Positions 23,101 to 29,066 of a stretch of 29,066 bases of DNA are shown here, in pieces. Position 1 is the first letter of the stretch. Each line of letters begins with the position of its first letter. This DNA is from Planctomycetaceae bacterium (GTDB lineage: Bacteria > Planctomycetota > Planctomycetia > Pirellulales > Pirellulaceae), in NCBI GenBank assembly GCA_007695205.1, contig REEF01000732.1, forward strand, positions 1-29,066. The letters run 5' to 3'. Under the pieces are notes generated by a model. It had not been told where the DNA came from, searched no databases, and was given only the letters and a program-made list of their open reading frames with translations. Both the position numbers and the translations under genes were made by a program.

Positions 23101-23158
23101 TGTTTTGCAATTCGCCCAAACTTTGCCAGTATTTCTTCCCGGTAGACGGTTCGATCAT
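20111..23158 (-). CDS. actB: Alternative complex III subunit ActB (iron-sulfur, molybdopterin-oxidoreductase-like)
   Basis: This 1015-residue protein is the electron-transfer arm that takes electrons from quinol at ActC. An internal twin-arginine motif SRRRWLQLMG (about 43-52) precedes a hydrophobic run ending in LAGVAGC, the TAT-variant pattern typical of these proteins. Residues about 70-740 form the molybdopterin-oxidoreductase-like domain, which in known ActB binds no molybdenum. The ferredoxin-like domain has 15 cysteines in four groups (769, 772, 775, 779; 824, 827, 832, 836; 856, 862, 866; 909, 912, 939, 943), matching three [4Fe-4S] and one [3Fe-4S] cluster. I chose the ATG at 23158, which overlaps the actA stop as ATGA, over the ATG 18 nt upstream. 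The C terminus ends in a His/Pro-rich tail with seven histidines in the last 26 residues. Confidence 0.96.
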   Translation of the reverse strand: MIEPSTGKKYWQSLGELQNTPEFEEMLHREFPQAASEFPAGVSRRRWLQLMGASLALAGVAGCRYQQDKLVALSARPVDRIPGKPQKYATSIELAGGVRHLLMTCFDGRPLKVEGNADHPAGQRGTDAWAQACILGMYDPDRGTQLVQREGQQARVRTWTDFDDVLDGRLRDWKTAGGEGLAVLVEPTPSISLTSMLDRLQQEFPAAKIYQHTSVPRSNPVKGAQSAWGQPCRARLSLDQAQVIVALDADLLTDDPDALSLALDFAAGRDPDGPSMNRLYAVESQFTVTGASADHRLAVKSSEIGAVLGEIERLVEQHAETGQVAVDASAAKRDRILRAIADDLLRHAGRSVVVAGWRQPPEVHARVYRLNARLGNVGKTITFLEDPLPSYDDLKTLVSDVSSGKVRSLVILGGNPVYDAPADLDIESALSAVDTTIHLSVDQNETSRLCDWYLPGAHAFESWGDVRAWDGTVSVTQPLIEPLCHGRSALELLARMCGDRREPQRIVRQAIDARWGGSPLTQADWRRLLHDGYLEGSGLPPVEVQPVEVTEPADSTPSEADQLEVVFCTDAAVYDGRFANNGWLQETPRFLSKLTWDNAALVSPRTAERLGIEHGELIRITAGEQSLQIPAFVLPGQAEGSIGVALGYGRTAAGMVGGDPLAGIAPVGVNANQLRTSDSPFIRTGVSVTGTGQSYPLATTQDHHAIDRVGMDETRRRIGILIREAELDEYREHPDFAQHVVHHPPLKSLWTEFSYDGHAWGMSIDLNKCIGCNACMLACQSENNVPVVGKEQVSRSREMHWIRIDRYFSGDLDDPQAVHQPVTCQHCELAPCEQVCPVAATVHSDEGLNDMVYNRCIGTRYCGNNCPYKVRRFNYFDYTKPLHMPGRELVQLSVNPEVTVRSRGVMEKCTYCVQRIQNGKIDAKAQRRTLQDGEIMTACQQACPTQAIEFGDLNESGSRVAEAHASPRAYAVLAELNIKPRTNYLARIRNPHPALAKPHPEHPGHPHHAGEQGHT

Positions 23159-23829
23159 CGGTGACACGTGGAACAATTAGTGGAAGGTTGAATACCCTTT
23201 TCGGCCATGACCGCAGCGCCCTCGCCCGGCTCCGGAACATAATCCAACACGGTGATGAATTCGTCCCGCCGCAAGTGGGGCTCTGGATTCCGGTGACAGT
23301 CCAAGCACCAGCTCATGCTCAACGGCTCGACCTGGTACACCTGATCCATCCGGTCGACACGACCATGACACGAAACACAGCCCACCCCGCGAGTGACGTG
23401 AGCCGCATGGTTGAAGTAGGCGAAATCCGGCAGATCATGCACTTTGATCCACTCGATGCCCTCGCCCGAAGCCTGCACCTGATGCAGGGGCAGCAGTTTT
23501 TCGCTTTTGACATGGATCGCCGATAGCGACACGGTTCCATCCGGGTTCGCCGCGCTGTGACAATTCACGCACGTTTTCGTCGGCGGCACGGCCGCATGCG
23601 CCGCGTGGTCGACCGTATTGTGACAGTACCGACAATCGATCTTCAGCGTTCCGGCGTGCAGTTTGTGACTGAATTCAATGGGCTGTTTCGGTGAATACCC
23701 CACGTTGATGGTAGTGGGGGCCGTGCCGTAAACTCCGACCACCGCCACGTATCCCGCCCCGAATGTCAATAAACCCAAAATCAGAGCCGGAATGCGATTC
23801 GCCCATCCCGGAAATGTGAATCTTTCCAT
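23155..23829 (-). CDS. actA: Alternative complex III subunit ActA (pentaheme cytochrome c)
   Basis: This 224-residue protein has one N-terminal membrane anchor (about 9-33) and five CXXCH heme sites: CRYCH, CVNCH, CVSCH, CLDCH and, at the C-terminal end, CSTCH. Five hemes is the number known for ActA of Rhodothermus. It passes electrons from ActB towards the periplasmic cytochrome domains and the oxidase. The ATG at 23829 has AAGG 9 nt upstream; an in-frame TTG at 23838 is less likely. It is the first gene of the operon, so its promoter must lie upstream in 23830-24049 or beyond. Confidence 0.95.
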   Translation of the reverse strand: MERFTFPGWANRIPALILGLLTFGAGYVAVVGVYGTAPTTINVGYSPKQPIEFSHKLHAGTLKIDCRYCHNTVDHAAHAAVPPTKTCVNCHSAANPDGTVSLSAIHVKSEKLLPLHQVQASGEGIEWIKVHDLPDFAYFNHAAHVTRGVGCVSCHGRVDRMDQVYQVEPLSMSWCLDCHRNPEPHLRRDEFITVLDYVPEPGEGAAVMAEKGIQPSTNCSTCHR

Positions 23830-24049
23830 CAAAGCCAACCTTACAACGACGCGTGTGGCCCACGAGGTCTACGCATCCGACGTGCGCCCAACGACTATCG
23901 ATCTACCAGGACATAACCGAAAGTTGGCGGTTAATGTATCAACCGTCGCAGATAAACGCAATATACCGCTCGAAATAGCGGTTCCATTGATCTCGACTCA
24001 GCGTCTTGATAGGTCCGGCGAGCGGCATAAACCGTTTGGCTGCTTAGGT
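23830..24049 (-). promoter_or_regulatory. Leader and candidate promoter region of the act-cta operon
   Basis: This 220-bp region is the only plausible place for the promoter of the ten-gene operon. It contains a perfect inverted repeat TAACCG / CGGTTA (23914-23919 and 23928-23933, 8-nt loop). TTGATA (23942-23937 on the minus strand) could be a -35 element, and the inverted repeat would then sit over the spacer and -10, but no good TATAAT-like hexamer follows at 16-18 nt. A regulator-binding role for the inverted repeat is a guess. Confidence 0.35.
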
Positions 24050-24208
24050 TTACCACGTAATCCCGAAAGAACGAGGACCGATTGCCAATCCGTCCTGCAC
24101 TCCAGCCAATCGGTCCTTCGAGCGTGTCCATTCCGGCAATTCCCCGACTAACATCTTCTCGATCTCCTGTTTCGTGGGGTCCGGCAGACGTTGGCCAAGC
24201 CAGCTCAT
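24050..24208 (-). CDS. Possible small ORF of unknown function
   Basis: A 52-residue frame (MSWLGQRLPDPTKQEIEKML at the start, LAIGPRSFGITW at the end) has GAGGG 5 nt before its ATG. It is soluble with no signal or membrane segment. I do not recognise it confidently; it may be the tail of a broken gene, because the surrounding 1.2 kb holds decayed genes. A different minus-strand frame crosses this region (up to 24362) but does not resemble a protein family either. Confidence 0.35.
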   Translation of the reverse strand: MSWLGQRLPDPTKQEIEKMLVGELPEWTRSKDRLAGVQDGLAIGPRSFGITW

Positions 24209-24367
24209 GAAAACCCTCTTCCAACGCCTCCTTCACGCCTCGATTCAGTTTACTCGTTTTGATGGTATGTAAGAATCTCCCGGCTTTCTGCTCGAGTTCG
24301 GATTCGCTTCGCCACGTCTCCCCGGCGTGCAGGAACTGGCGGCTGCCGATCGCATGAGACACCGCGG

Positions 24368-24790
24368 ATGCTCATTATTGTATCGCTGGGGCTACGCCCT
24401 AGACCCCAAGGCGGCCTGCGCCGCCTACACGTGGACATCCCTGTGTTCGACCGCTCCGGCCGTTCGAATCTGGGACACGCGTTGGAGACCACGGTGGCAT
24501 TGGAACTGGAACGTCGCGGCGCCGAAGCCGCCTACGTACGCACGGCTGACAACCTGGAAGTGGATTTTCTGACTCACTACCCGGGCGGCGAGCAGCAGTT
24601 GATTCAAGTGAGCGCGGAACTGGATGCCGCAGAGACGGTTGCACGCGAGACGCGAGCCCTGTTGGCGGCGGCCGAAGAGCATCCGCAAGCCAGCTTGCAC
24701 CTGATCACGTTGACCAGCGATCCGATACCAACTCTGCCCACCCAAGTCGCCCACCATGCAGCAGGTGCTTGGCTGCTGGAGCCGCCGTAA
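24368..24790 (+). pseudogene. C-terminal remnant of a DUF4143-type AAA ATPase
   Basis: Only the last third of a DUF4143 ATPase remains. The part from about DIPVFDRSGRSNLGHALE through VRTADNLEVDFLTHY to LIQVSAELD is the C-terminal nuclease-like domain typical of these proteins, which normally follows an AAA ATPase domain with Walker A and B motifs. No Walker A motif or ATPase domain is found upstream on the same strand, and the first 20 or so codons of the frame do not resemble the family. I infer a deletion that removed the first 250-300 residues. The stop at 24790 is followed after 52 nt by another broken gene. Confidence 0.7.
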
Positions 24791-24842
24791 CAAGCCCTGC
24801 CGGACGTCGAGCCGAAACAGAAACGAGAGAATCGAGGAACTG

Positions 24843-25300
24843 ATGGCAAAACGCAAGCAGCACAGCAAAACGAAGCAGGACAGCGATTACGACGGGGCTT
24901 GGAAGGAGTTCGGGCGGAAGCACTTCCGGGCAATTGTTTGGGGTATAATGCAGACGAGGTACGCGAGATCTTCCGCTTCATCGACTGGATGATGAGCCTG
25001 CGGGAGGACTTGAGCCGCAGATTCGAGCAGGAATTGACTGATCTGGAGGAGAGTTTGAACATGCCCTACGTCACATCGGTAGAACGAATTGCAGAAGCAC
25101 GCGGAGAAGCACGCGGAATGGCAAATGTATTGCTGGTGCAACTGACCCGGACCTGCGGTCCGTTGCCCGAAGAAATCGAGCAGGAAGTCCGCGATCTGTC
25201 CTTCGAGTCGCTCCAGGAACTGGCCCAAGCCGTGTTCGAAATCCGCTCGCAGGCCGATCTCCAATCGTGGCTCGACGCTCACGAAGACGCGGTTGAATGA
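24843..25300 (+). pseudogene. Internally deleted Rpn-like (PD-(D/E)XK) transposase/nuclease-family gene
   Basis: The N terminus (MAKRKQHSKTKQDSDYDGAW, 24843 on) and the C terminus (GYNADEVREIFRFIDWMM through ESLNMPYVTSVERIAEARGEAR to the stop at 25300) both look like a planctomycete Rpn-like family that I recall as about 300 residues. The two parts are in different frames and meet around 24905-24945. The middle, which should hold the catalytic nuclease core, is missing. One out-of-frame internal deletion explains this. A 12-bp tandem duplication (agaagcacgcgg, 25093-25116) encodes the Glu-Ala-Arg repeat seen in these proteins. The second part could be translated alone from an alternative start, but it would lack the catalytic core. 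Confidence 0.7.
25093..25116 (+). repeat. 12-bp tandem duplication inside the Rpn-like remnant
   Basis: agaagcacgcgg occurs twice head to tail and keeps the reading frame, adding an extra Glu-Ala-Arg-Gly unit. Confidence 0.85.
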
Positions 25301-25553
25301 CGGTCATCCTTCTGCGGAAGATCTTGGCTTTTACCTCCTGGCCACATCTCGGTTCGATCTGGCAAAACGTTTCCCGCGGGCGATCAGGTCCGATGCAAAA
25401 TCCGGATGCGTTCAGTGGGTTTCCGCGTTTTCCTGTAAGACCATCTCCGCGAAGAATCGGCCGACGCCCGATCTCGGAGCGACTGGAAGACGTGCGGGCG
25501 ATCCGGTATATTGTCGGCCAAGTGACCAAACAACGTGCATAGGGAGTCTCGAG
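25301..25553 (+). promoter_or_regulatory. Upstream region of the symporter gene
   Basis: This 253-bp gap is open in the symporter frame but reads as non-protein sequence. TATATT at 25507-25512 is a reasonable -10 element, with a poor -35 match near 25483-25489 (ctggaag). AGGGAG at 25541-25546 is a good ribosome site 7 nt before the ATG at 25554 and fixes that start against the 261-nt longer open frame. Confidence 0.45.
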
Positions 25554-27656
25554 ATGGGTGATTTGGTGGGCTGGCTGGATATCCTGGTTTTCCTGGCTTT
25601 CGTGGCGTCGGTGATGACCGTCGGGTTGTGGAAGAGTCGCGGGGAAAAGACCCACAGCGAGCATGGCGCCCAGGACTACTTCCTGGCCGGGCGCGGATTG
25701 ACCTGGTGGCTGATCGGGTTCTCGCTGATCGCGGCGAATATCTCCACCGAACAATTTGTTGGGATGAGCGGCAAAGCGGCCGATTGGCTGGGCATGGCTA
25801 TCGCCAGTTACGAATGGATGGCGGCCGTCACGCTGGTCGTCGTCGCGTTCGTCTTCCTGCCAACGTTCCTGAAAAGCGGCATCTACACGATCCCTGAATT
25901 CCTGGAGTACCGTTACAACGCCTTCGCTCGCACCGTCATGGCCATCGCCACGATGGTGATCCTGGTGGGCGTCCCCACCGCATCGGTCATATTCTCGGGC
26001 GCCAAGGTGATCACCGGCAATTTTCAGGGGCTGATTTTCCTGGGGCTGGACCTGGGAAACATCACCGTCGGCTGCTGGATCATCGGCACGCTGGCCGCCA
26101 TCTACGTTTTCGTCGGCGGGCTGAAGGCCTGTGCCTGGGCCGATCTGATCCAGGGTTCCGCCCTGATCCTGGGCGGCATCGTGATCGCACTGTTTGCGAT
26201 GAGTCTGCTGGCTACCACCGATCCGGAAGAGCTGATCCAAACGGCACGCAATGACGAGGTGACGGTCGAGAGTCTACGCGAATCGGGACCGATCGCCCGC
26301 TTCTGGGACTTGAACAAAGGCCCCTTGCCCGAGGGCAAGACGCACATGGTCCGCGACCTGAAGGACCGCGAGATCCCCTGGACGGCTCTGCTGATCGGGC
26401 TGTGGATCCCCAACTTTTTCTACTGGGGCTTGAACCAGTACATCACCCAACGCACGCTCGGTTCCAAATCGCTGGCTCAAGGTCAACGGGGCGTGGTCTT
26501 CGCCGCATTCCTGAAACTGCTGATCCCCTTCATCGTCGTCATCCCCGGCATCCTGGCATTCAATCTGTTCAACCGTGATTTGAAGAGCGATGCGGTCAAC
26601 CGCAACGCGATCATCCTGTCGGAACGTTCGCCGGAACTCTATCAGCGTCTGACCGATGGCATGCAACCCGATCCGCAGGATCCGCGAAACAGAACCAGTC
26701 TGGATCAGATCCAGGGGCAGCTTGCGGCGGCGACCGACTGGCCGACGATCCCGCTGTACGTCTTCAACGACACGTTCGCCGAATTGCATCCCGAGGATGC
26801 CGCGACGATTGTCGAATACGGTCGCCAGCAATTGGCCGATCGGATCGAGATCACAATCGAACCAACCGACGGGACGCAGGCCGAGCAGTTGGCAGCGGCC
26901 AGCCAGCAGGTGGTCGACCAGGCCCGCAGTCGGATTCCCGACCAGGTCTCCGTCGAAACGCTGGTGCCCCACGATTACGACAACGCCTTTCCCACGCTGA
27001 TCCGCCGCCTGATGCCGGTGGGTTGGGGAATCAAGGGTTTTGTGCTGGCCGCCATCTTTGGCGCCGTGGTCAGTTCGCTGGCCTCGATGCTGAATTCCGC
27101 ATCGACCATCGCGACCATGGACATCTACCGCAAGGTGCGCAAGGGGGCCGGCCAGTACGAGTTGGTCACGGCGGGGCGAGTGTTCGTGGTGCTGTTTGTG
27201 CTGATCGCGATGACCATCGCCCCGATGTTGGGTCATCCGGCCTTTGGTGGCATCTTCACCTTCATCCAGGAATTCCAAGGCTTCATTTCGCCCGGCATCC
27301 TGGCCATCTTCCTGTTCGGGTTGTTGGTTCCGCGAGCTCCCCGCCATGTGGGCACCGTCGGGCTGCTGCTGAATCCCGTGCTGTACGGTGTGTTCAAGTT
27401 CAGCCCGTCGATCCCGGTGCTGCAGAACTTTTATCCACTGCAATGGATCGCCGCTTGGTCGTTCTTGGACCGCATGGCGTTGTGCTTCGGGCTGGTGATC
27501 GCCGTCCTGACCGCCATGACACTGATCTGGCCTCTGCGCGAGCCTGTGGAATTGCCCGTTAACGAGAAGATGGACCTGGAATCCTCTAAGGGCGCCAAGC
27601 TGGGCGGCATCGTCGTCGTGGTTTTGACCCTGATCCTGTACGTAATTTTCTGGTAG
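25554..27656 (+). CDS. Sodium/solute symporter (SSS family, SGLT-like)
   Basis: This 700-residue inner-membrane protein has about 14 helices and would import a solute, probably a sugar, with Na+. Family features are DYFLAGRGLTWWLIGFSL (41-58), FYWGLNQYITQRTLG (289-303) and AAIFGAVVSSLASMLNSAS (499-517), where the Ser507/Ser508 region matches the Na2 site of SGLT-type carriers. Typical members have 500-600 residues. The extra length is a hydrophilic insert of about 130 residues (about 341-473) between two helices, just before DNAFPTLIRRLMP. The substrate cannot be read. The methyltransferase-like gene follows after 91 nt on the same strand. Confidence 0.93.
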   Translation: MGDLVGWLDILVFLAFVASVMTVGLWKSRGEKTHSEHGAQDYFLAGRGLTWWLIGFSLIAANISTEQFVGMSGKAADWLGMAIASYEWMAAVTLVVVAFVFLPTFLKSGIYTIPEFLEYRYNAFARTVMAIATMVILVGVPTASVIFSGAKVITGNFQGLIFLGLDLGNITVGCWIIGTLAAIYVFVGGLKACAWADLIQGSALILGGIVIALFAMSLLATTDPEELIQTARNDEVTVESLRESGPIARFWDLNKGPLPEGKTHMVRDLKDREIPWTALLIGLWIPNFFYWGLNQYITQRTLGSKSLAQGQRGVVFAAFLKLLIPFIVVIPGILAFNLFNRDLKSDAVNRNAIILSERSPELYQRLTDGMQPDPQDPRNRTSLDQIQGQLAAATDWPTIPLYVFNDTFAELHPEDAATIVEYGRQQLADRIEITIEPTDGTQAEQLAAASQQVVDQARSRIPDQVSVETLVPHDYDNAFPTLIRRLMPVGWGIKGFVLAAIFGAVVSSLASMLNSASTIATMDIYRKVRKGAGQYELVTAGRVFVVLFVLIAMTIAPMLGHPAFGGIFTFIQEFQGFISPGILAIFLFGLLVPRAPRHVGTVGLLLNPVLYGVFKFSPSIPVLQNFYPLQWIAAWSFLDRMALCFGLVIAVLTAMTLIWPLREPVELPVNEKMDLESSKGAKLGGIVVVVLTLILYVIFW

Positions 27657-27734
27657 CCCCCCCCGTTACCAACAATCGTTTCGATTCCGTGGTATCCTGT
27701 TTGCATCGAGGTTGATTCCCGCACTTTTTTCGAT

Positions 27735-27738
27735 GAGG
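27735..27738 (+). promoter_or_regulatory. Ribosome binding site that decides the methyltransferase start
   Basis: GAGG lies 9 nt before the ATG at 27748. The in-frame ATGs at 27733 and 27742 either overlap it or are too close to it. Confidence 0.5.
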
Positions 27739-27747
27739 TTGATGACC

Positions 27748-28998
27748 ATGCTCCGCCCGCTATCCCGCCCGCTATCCCGCCTGATGTTGTGTTTGGTTGT
27801 GTGGATCACGATGGCCGCTCATGTGACGCTGGCGCAAGGGCCGGCGGCGAAGAGCAAGCCGCGTGCGAAGGAAAATCCGCAGGTACGCGTAAAGTCGCTG
27901 GGCCAGATCGCCCAGCATTTAGGGATCGGCCAGGGATCGGTGATCGCCGATATCGGCGCCGGCGCCGGAAGGGACAGTTGGGTGTTCGCCCAGATCGTCG
28001 GCGGTGAAGGCAAAGTGTATTCGGTGGAAATCGATGCGAGTCGCGTCGAGTCGTTAAAGGCCGATGCTCAGCAGCGCAAACTGTCGCAGATCCAGCCCAT
28101 CCTGAGCAGGACAGACGACCCGTGCTTGCCGCCCGACAGCGTGGATATGGCGTTCATGCACAATGTCTACCACCATGTGACGGAGCCGCAACCGATGTTG
28201 CAGGGAATCTGGCAAGGCCTGAAGCCGGGCGGGTACCTGGTGGTGGTCGACCAACGACTGGGAACGCTGATCGATTGGGTACCGCGGGAACAGCGAGGCC
28301 CGAAGCATTTCTGGATCGCCGAAACAACGGTGGTGCGCGAGGCGCGTGAGAACGGCTTTCGGTTCGTCGAGTACGCGGACCCGCTGTGGCATGTCCGAGA
28401 AGCATTCGTGCTGATCTTCCAACGCCCCGAGGATCTGCAGGCCCCCGATCGCGATCCGGACCCGTTGCCACCGATCCCGGCCGATACCGTCCGGCAGTTG
28501 CTGCCCGAAACAGGACAGACGTATCAACGCGTAGCATTTGTCGCTCTGGGCCCCGGTCGCGAGCTGATCGCGCCCTACCTGGCAGCGCATCCGTGCCAGG
28601 CGATCGATATCGTGCTAGAGGAATGGGCGACGCAGAAAGACGAACGGCCCCCTCTCCCGCCCGGCGTCGAACTGCCTTCGGTGCTGACCGACCGCGGTGA
28701 CCCGCAACTGGGTTCCGAGCCGCTGGATGCGGTGTATTTCCTGGATACCTATCATCTGTTGTTTCACGGACCGACGCTGCTGGGTCACCTACGCGATCGT
28801 CTGACGGACAGCGGCCGCATCTATATCCTGGACCGCCAGGCCCCTTCGGTGATCCCGCACCGCGAAGCCAGCCACCGGCGCATGATCGCTGCGGAAACGG
28901 TCCAGCAGCAGATGCACGAGGCCGGATTCGCTCTGGTACGCGAGGGAACCCAACCCACACAGGACCGTTTTCTACTGGTATTTCAAAAGTCGGAGTAA
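27748..28998 (+). CDS. Exported two-domain class I methyltransferase-like protein
   Basis: This 416-residue protein begins with a signal peptide (about 1-30: basic start, hydrophobic LMLCLVVWITMAAHVTLAQ). Domain 1 (about 45-230) is a class I SAM methyltransferase fold with motif I VIADIGAGAGRDS (66-78), an acidic residue in YSVEID (91-96) and the post-motif HNVYHHV (138-144). Domain 2 (about 255-412) looks like a decayed second copy: VAFVALGPGREL replaces motif I, FLDTYHLLFH lines up with HNVYHHV, and both halves end in a similar strand (EAFVLIFQRPE and DRFLLVFQKSE). Substrate is unknown. Export is odd because SAM is cytosolic; such exported proteins recur in planctomycetes to my recollection, and the signal may be an anchor instead. 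Confidence 0.8.
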   Translation: MLRPLSRPLSRLMLCLVVWITMAAHVTLAQGPAAKSKPRAKENPQVRVKSLGQIAQHLGIGQGSVIADIGAGAGRDSWVFAQIVGGEGKVYSVEIDASRVESLKADAQQRKLSQIQPILSRTDDPCLPPDSVDMAFMHNVYHHVTEPQPMLQGIWQGLKPGGYLVVVDQRLGTLIDWVPREQRGPKHFWIAETTVVREARENGFRFVEYADPLWHVREAFVLIFQRPEDLQAPDRDPDPLPPIPADTVRQLLPETGQTYQRVAFVALGPGRELIAPYLAAHPCQAIDIVLEEWATQKDERPPLPPGVELPSVLTDRGDPQLGSEPLDAVYFLDTYHLLFHGPTLLGHLRDRLTDSGRIYILDRQAPSVIPHREASHRRMIAAETVQQQMHEAGFALVREGTQPTQDRFLLVFQKSE

Positions 28999-29016
28999 CG
29001 GCAGGCACAAAGTAGC

Positions 29017-29065
29017 AGGCACACTCCGTGTGCCGTCCGCTGGTTACGGCACACGGAGTGTGCCT
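29017..29065. repeat. 20-bp perfect inverted repeat with palindromic arms
   Basis: The arms at 29017-29036 and 29046-29065 are perfectly complementary over 20 bp with a 9-nt loop. Each arm also contains GGCACAC-TCC-GTGTGCC, a 7-bp stem of its own, so the element can fold as one long or two short hairpins. A partial copy (gcaggcaca) sits just before at 29001-29009. It begins 18 nt after the methyltransferase stop and may end that transcript or be a REP-like interspersed element. The window edge cuts off what follows. Confidence 0.9.
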
Positions 29066-29066
29066 A

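Noticed and set aside
20111..23158. ActB as a catalytic molybdenum oxidoreductase (formate dehydrogenase or nitrate reductase type)
   Set aside because: The operon order, the NrfD-like partners and the 15-cysteine pattern match alternative complex III, whose ActB binds no molybdenum cofactor.
24941..24946. TATAAT as a promoter -10 box
   Set aside because: It falls in the conserved GYNADEVR codons of the Rpn-like remnant and has no suitable -35 partner, so the match is coding coincidence.
23839..25553. Intact toxin-antitoxin or defence island in the accessory pocket
   Set aside because: Only fragments of a DUF4143 ATPase and an Rpn-like gene are present; neither has its catalytic core and no other defence gene is near.
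25293..27656. Symporter starting at 25293
   Set aside because: The extra 87 residues have no membrane or family features and the ATG at 25554 has a good AGGGAG site.

Overview
The window looks like chromosomal DNA from a planctomycete, probably of the Pirellulales. The basis is the gene set: a secreted formylglycine-type sulfatase, a quinol-oxidising alternative complex III operon whose ActB carries an internal twin-arginine motif, a class I polyketide synthase ending in an aminotransferase-like domain, weak or variable Shine-Dalgarno sites, and hairpin-forming intergenic repeats. The DNA is GC-rich throughout. The assignment is inference from content; no marker gene is present.

Left part, plus strand (1-10155): a periplasmic sulfatase, then a 374-bp gap, then a single 2585-residue megasynthase. 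It is a complete, fully reducing, single-module type I PKS (KS-AT-DH-pseudoKR-ER-KR-ACP) fused to an alpha-oxoamine synthase (AOS) domain. The expected logic is iterative building of a saturated chain from malonyl-CoA, then PLP-dependent decarboxylative release onto an amino acid, giving a long-chain amino ketone resembling a sphingoid base. No thioesterase, phosphopantetheinyl transferase or tailoring gene lies beside it.

The 513-bp gap (10156-10668) between the convergent PKS and respiratory operon holds three unrelated hairpin repeats: three 34-bp tandem units, one 16-bp inverted repeat, and a duplicated 29-bp unit.

Centre, minus strand (23829 down to 10669): a compact respiratory operon in the order actA, actB, actC, actD-actE fusion, actF, an unknown one-helix protein, a Sco/CoxB/cytochrome c fusion, then oxidase subunits I, III and IV. 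Three junctions are ATGA overlaps. ActA-F would oxidise quinol and pass electrons through c hemes to a caa3-type oxidase of the A2 kind (YSHPAVY motif). Notable oddities are the fused ActDE, the copper chaperone fused to its CuA client, and a roughly 120-residue insertion in subunit III.

Right part (24050-29066): a small doubtful minus-strand ORF and two decayed plus-strand genes (the C-terminal piece of a DUF4143 ATPase and an internally deleted Rpn-like nuclease-family gene), then an intact sodium/solute symporter, an exported two-domain methyltransferase-like protein, and at the edge a 20-bp perfect inverted repeat whose arms are themselves palindromic.
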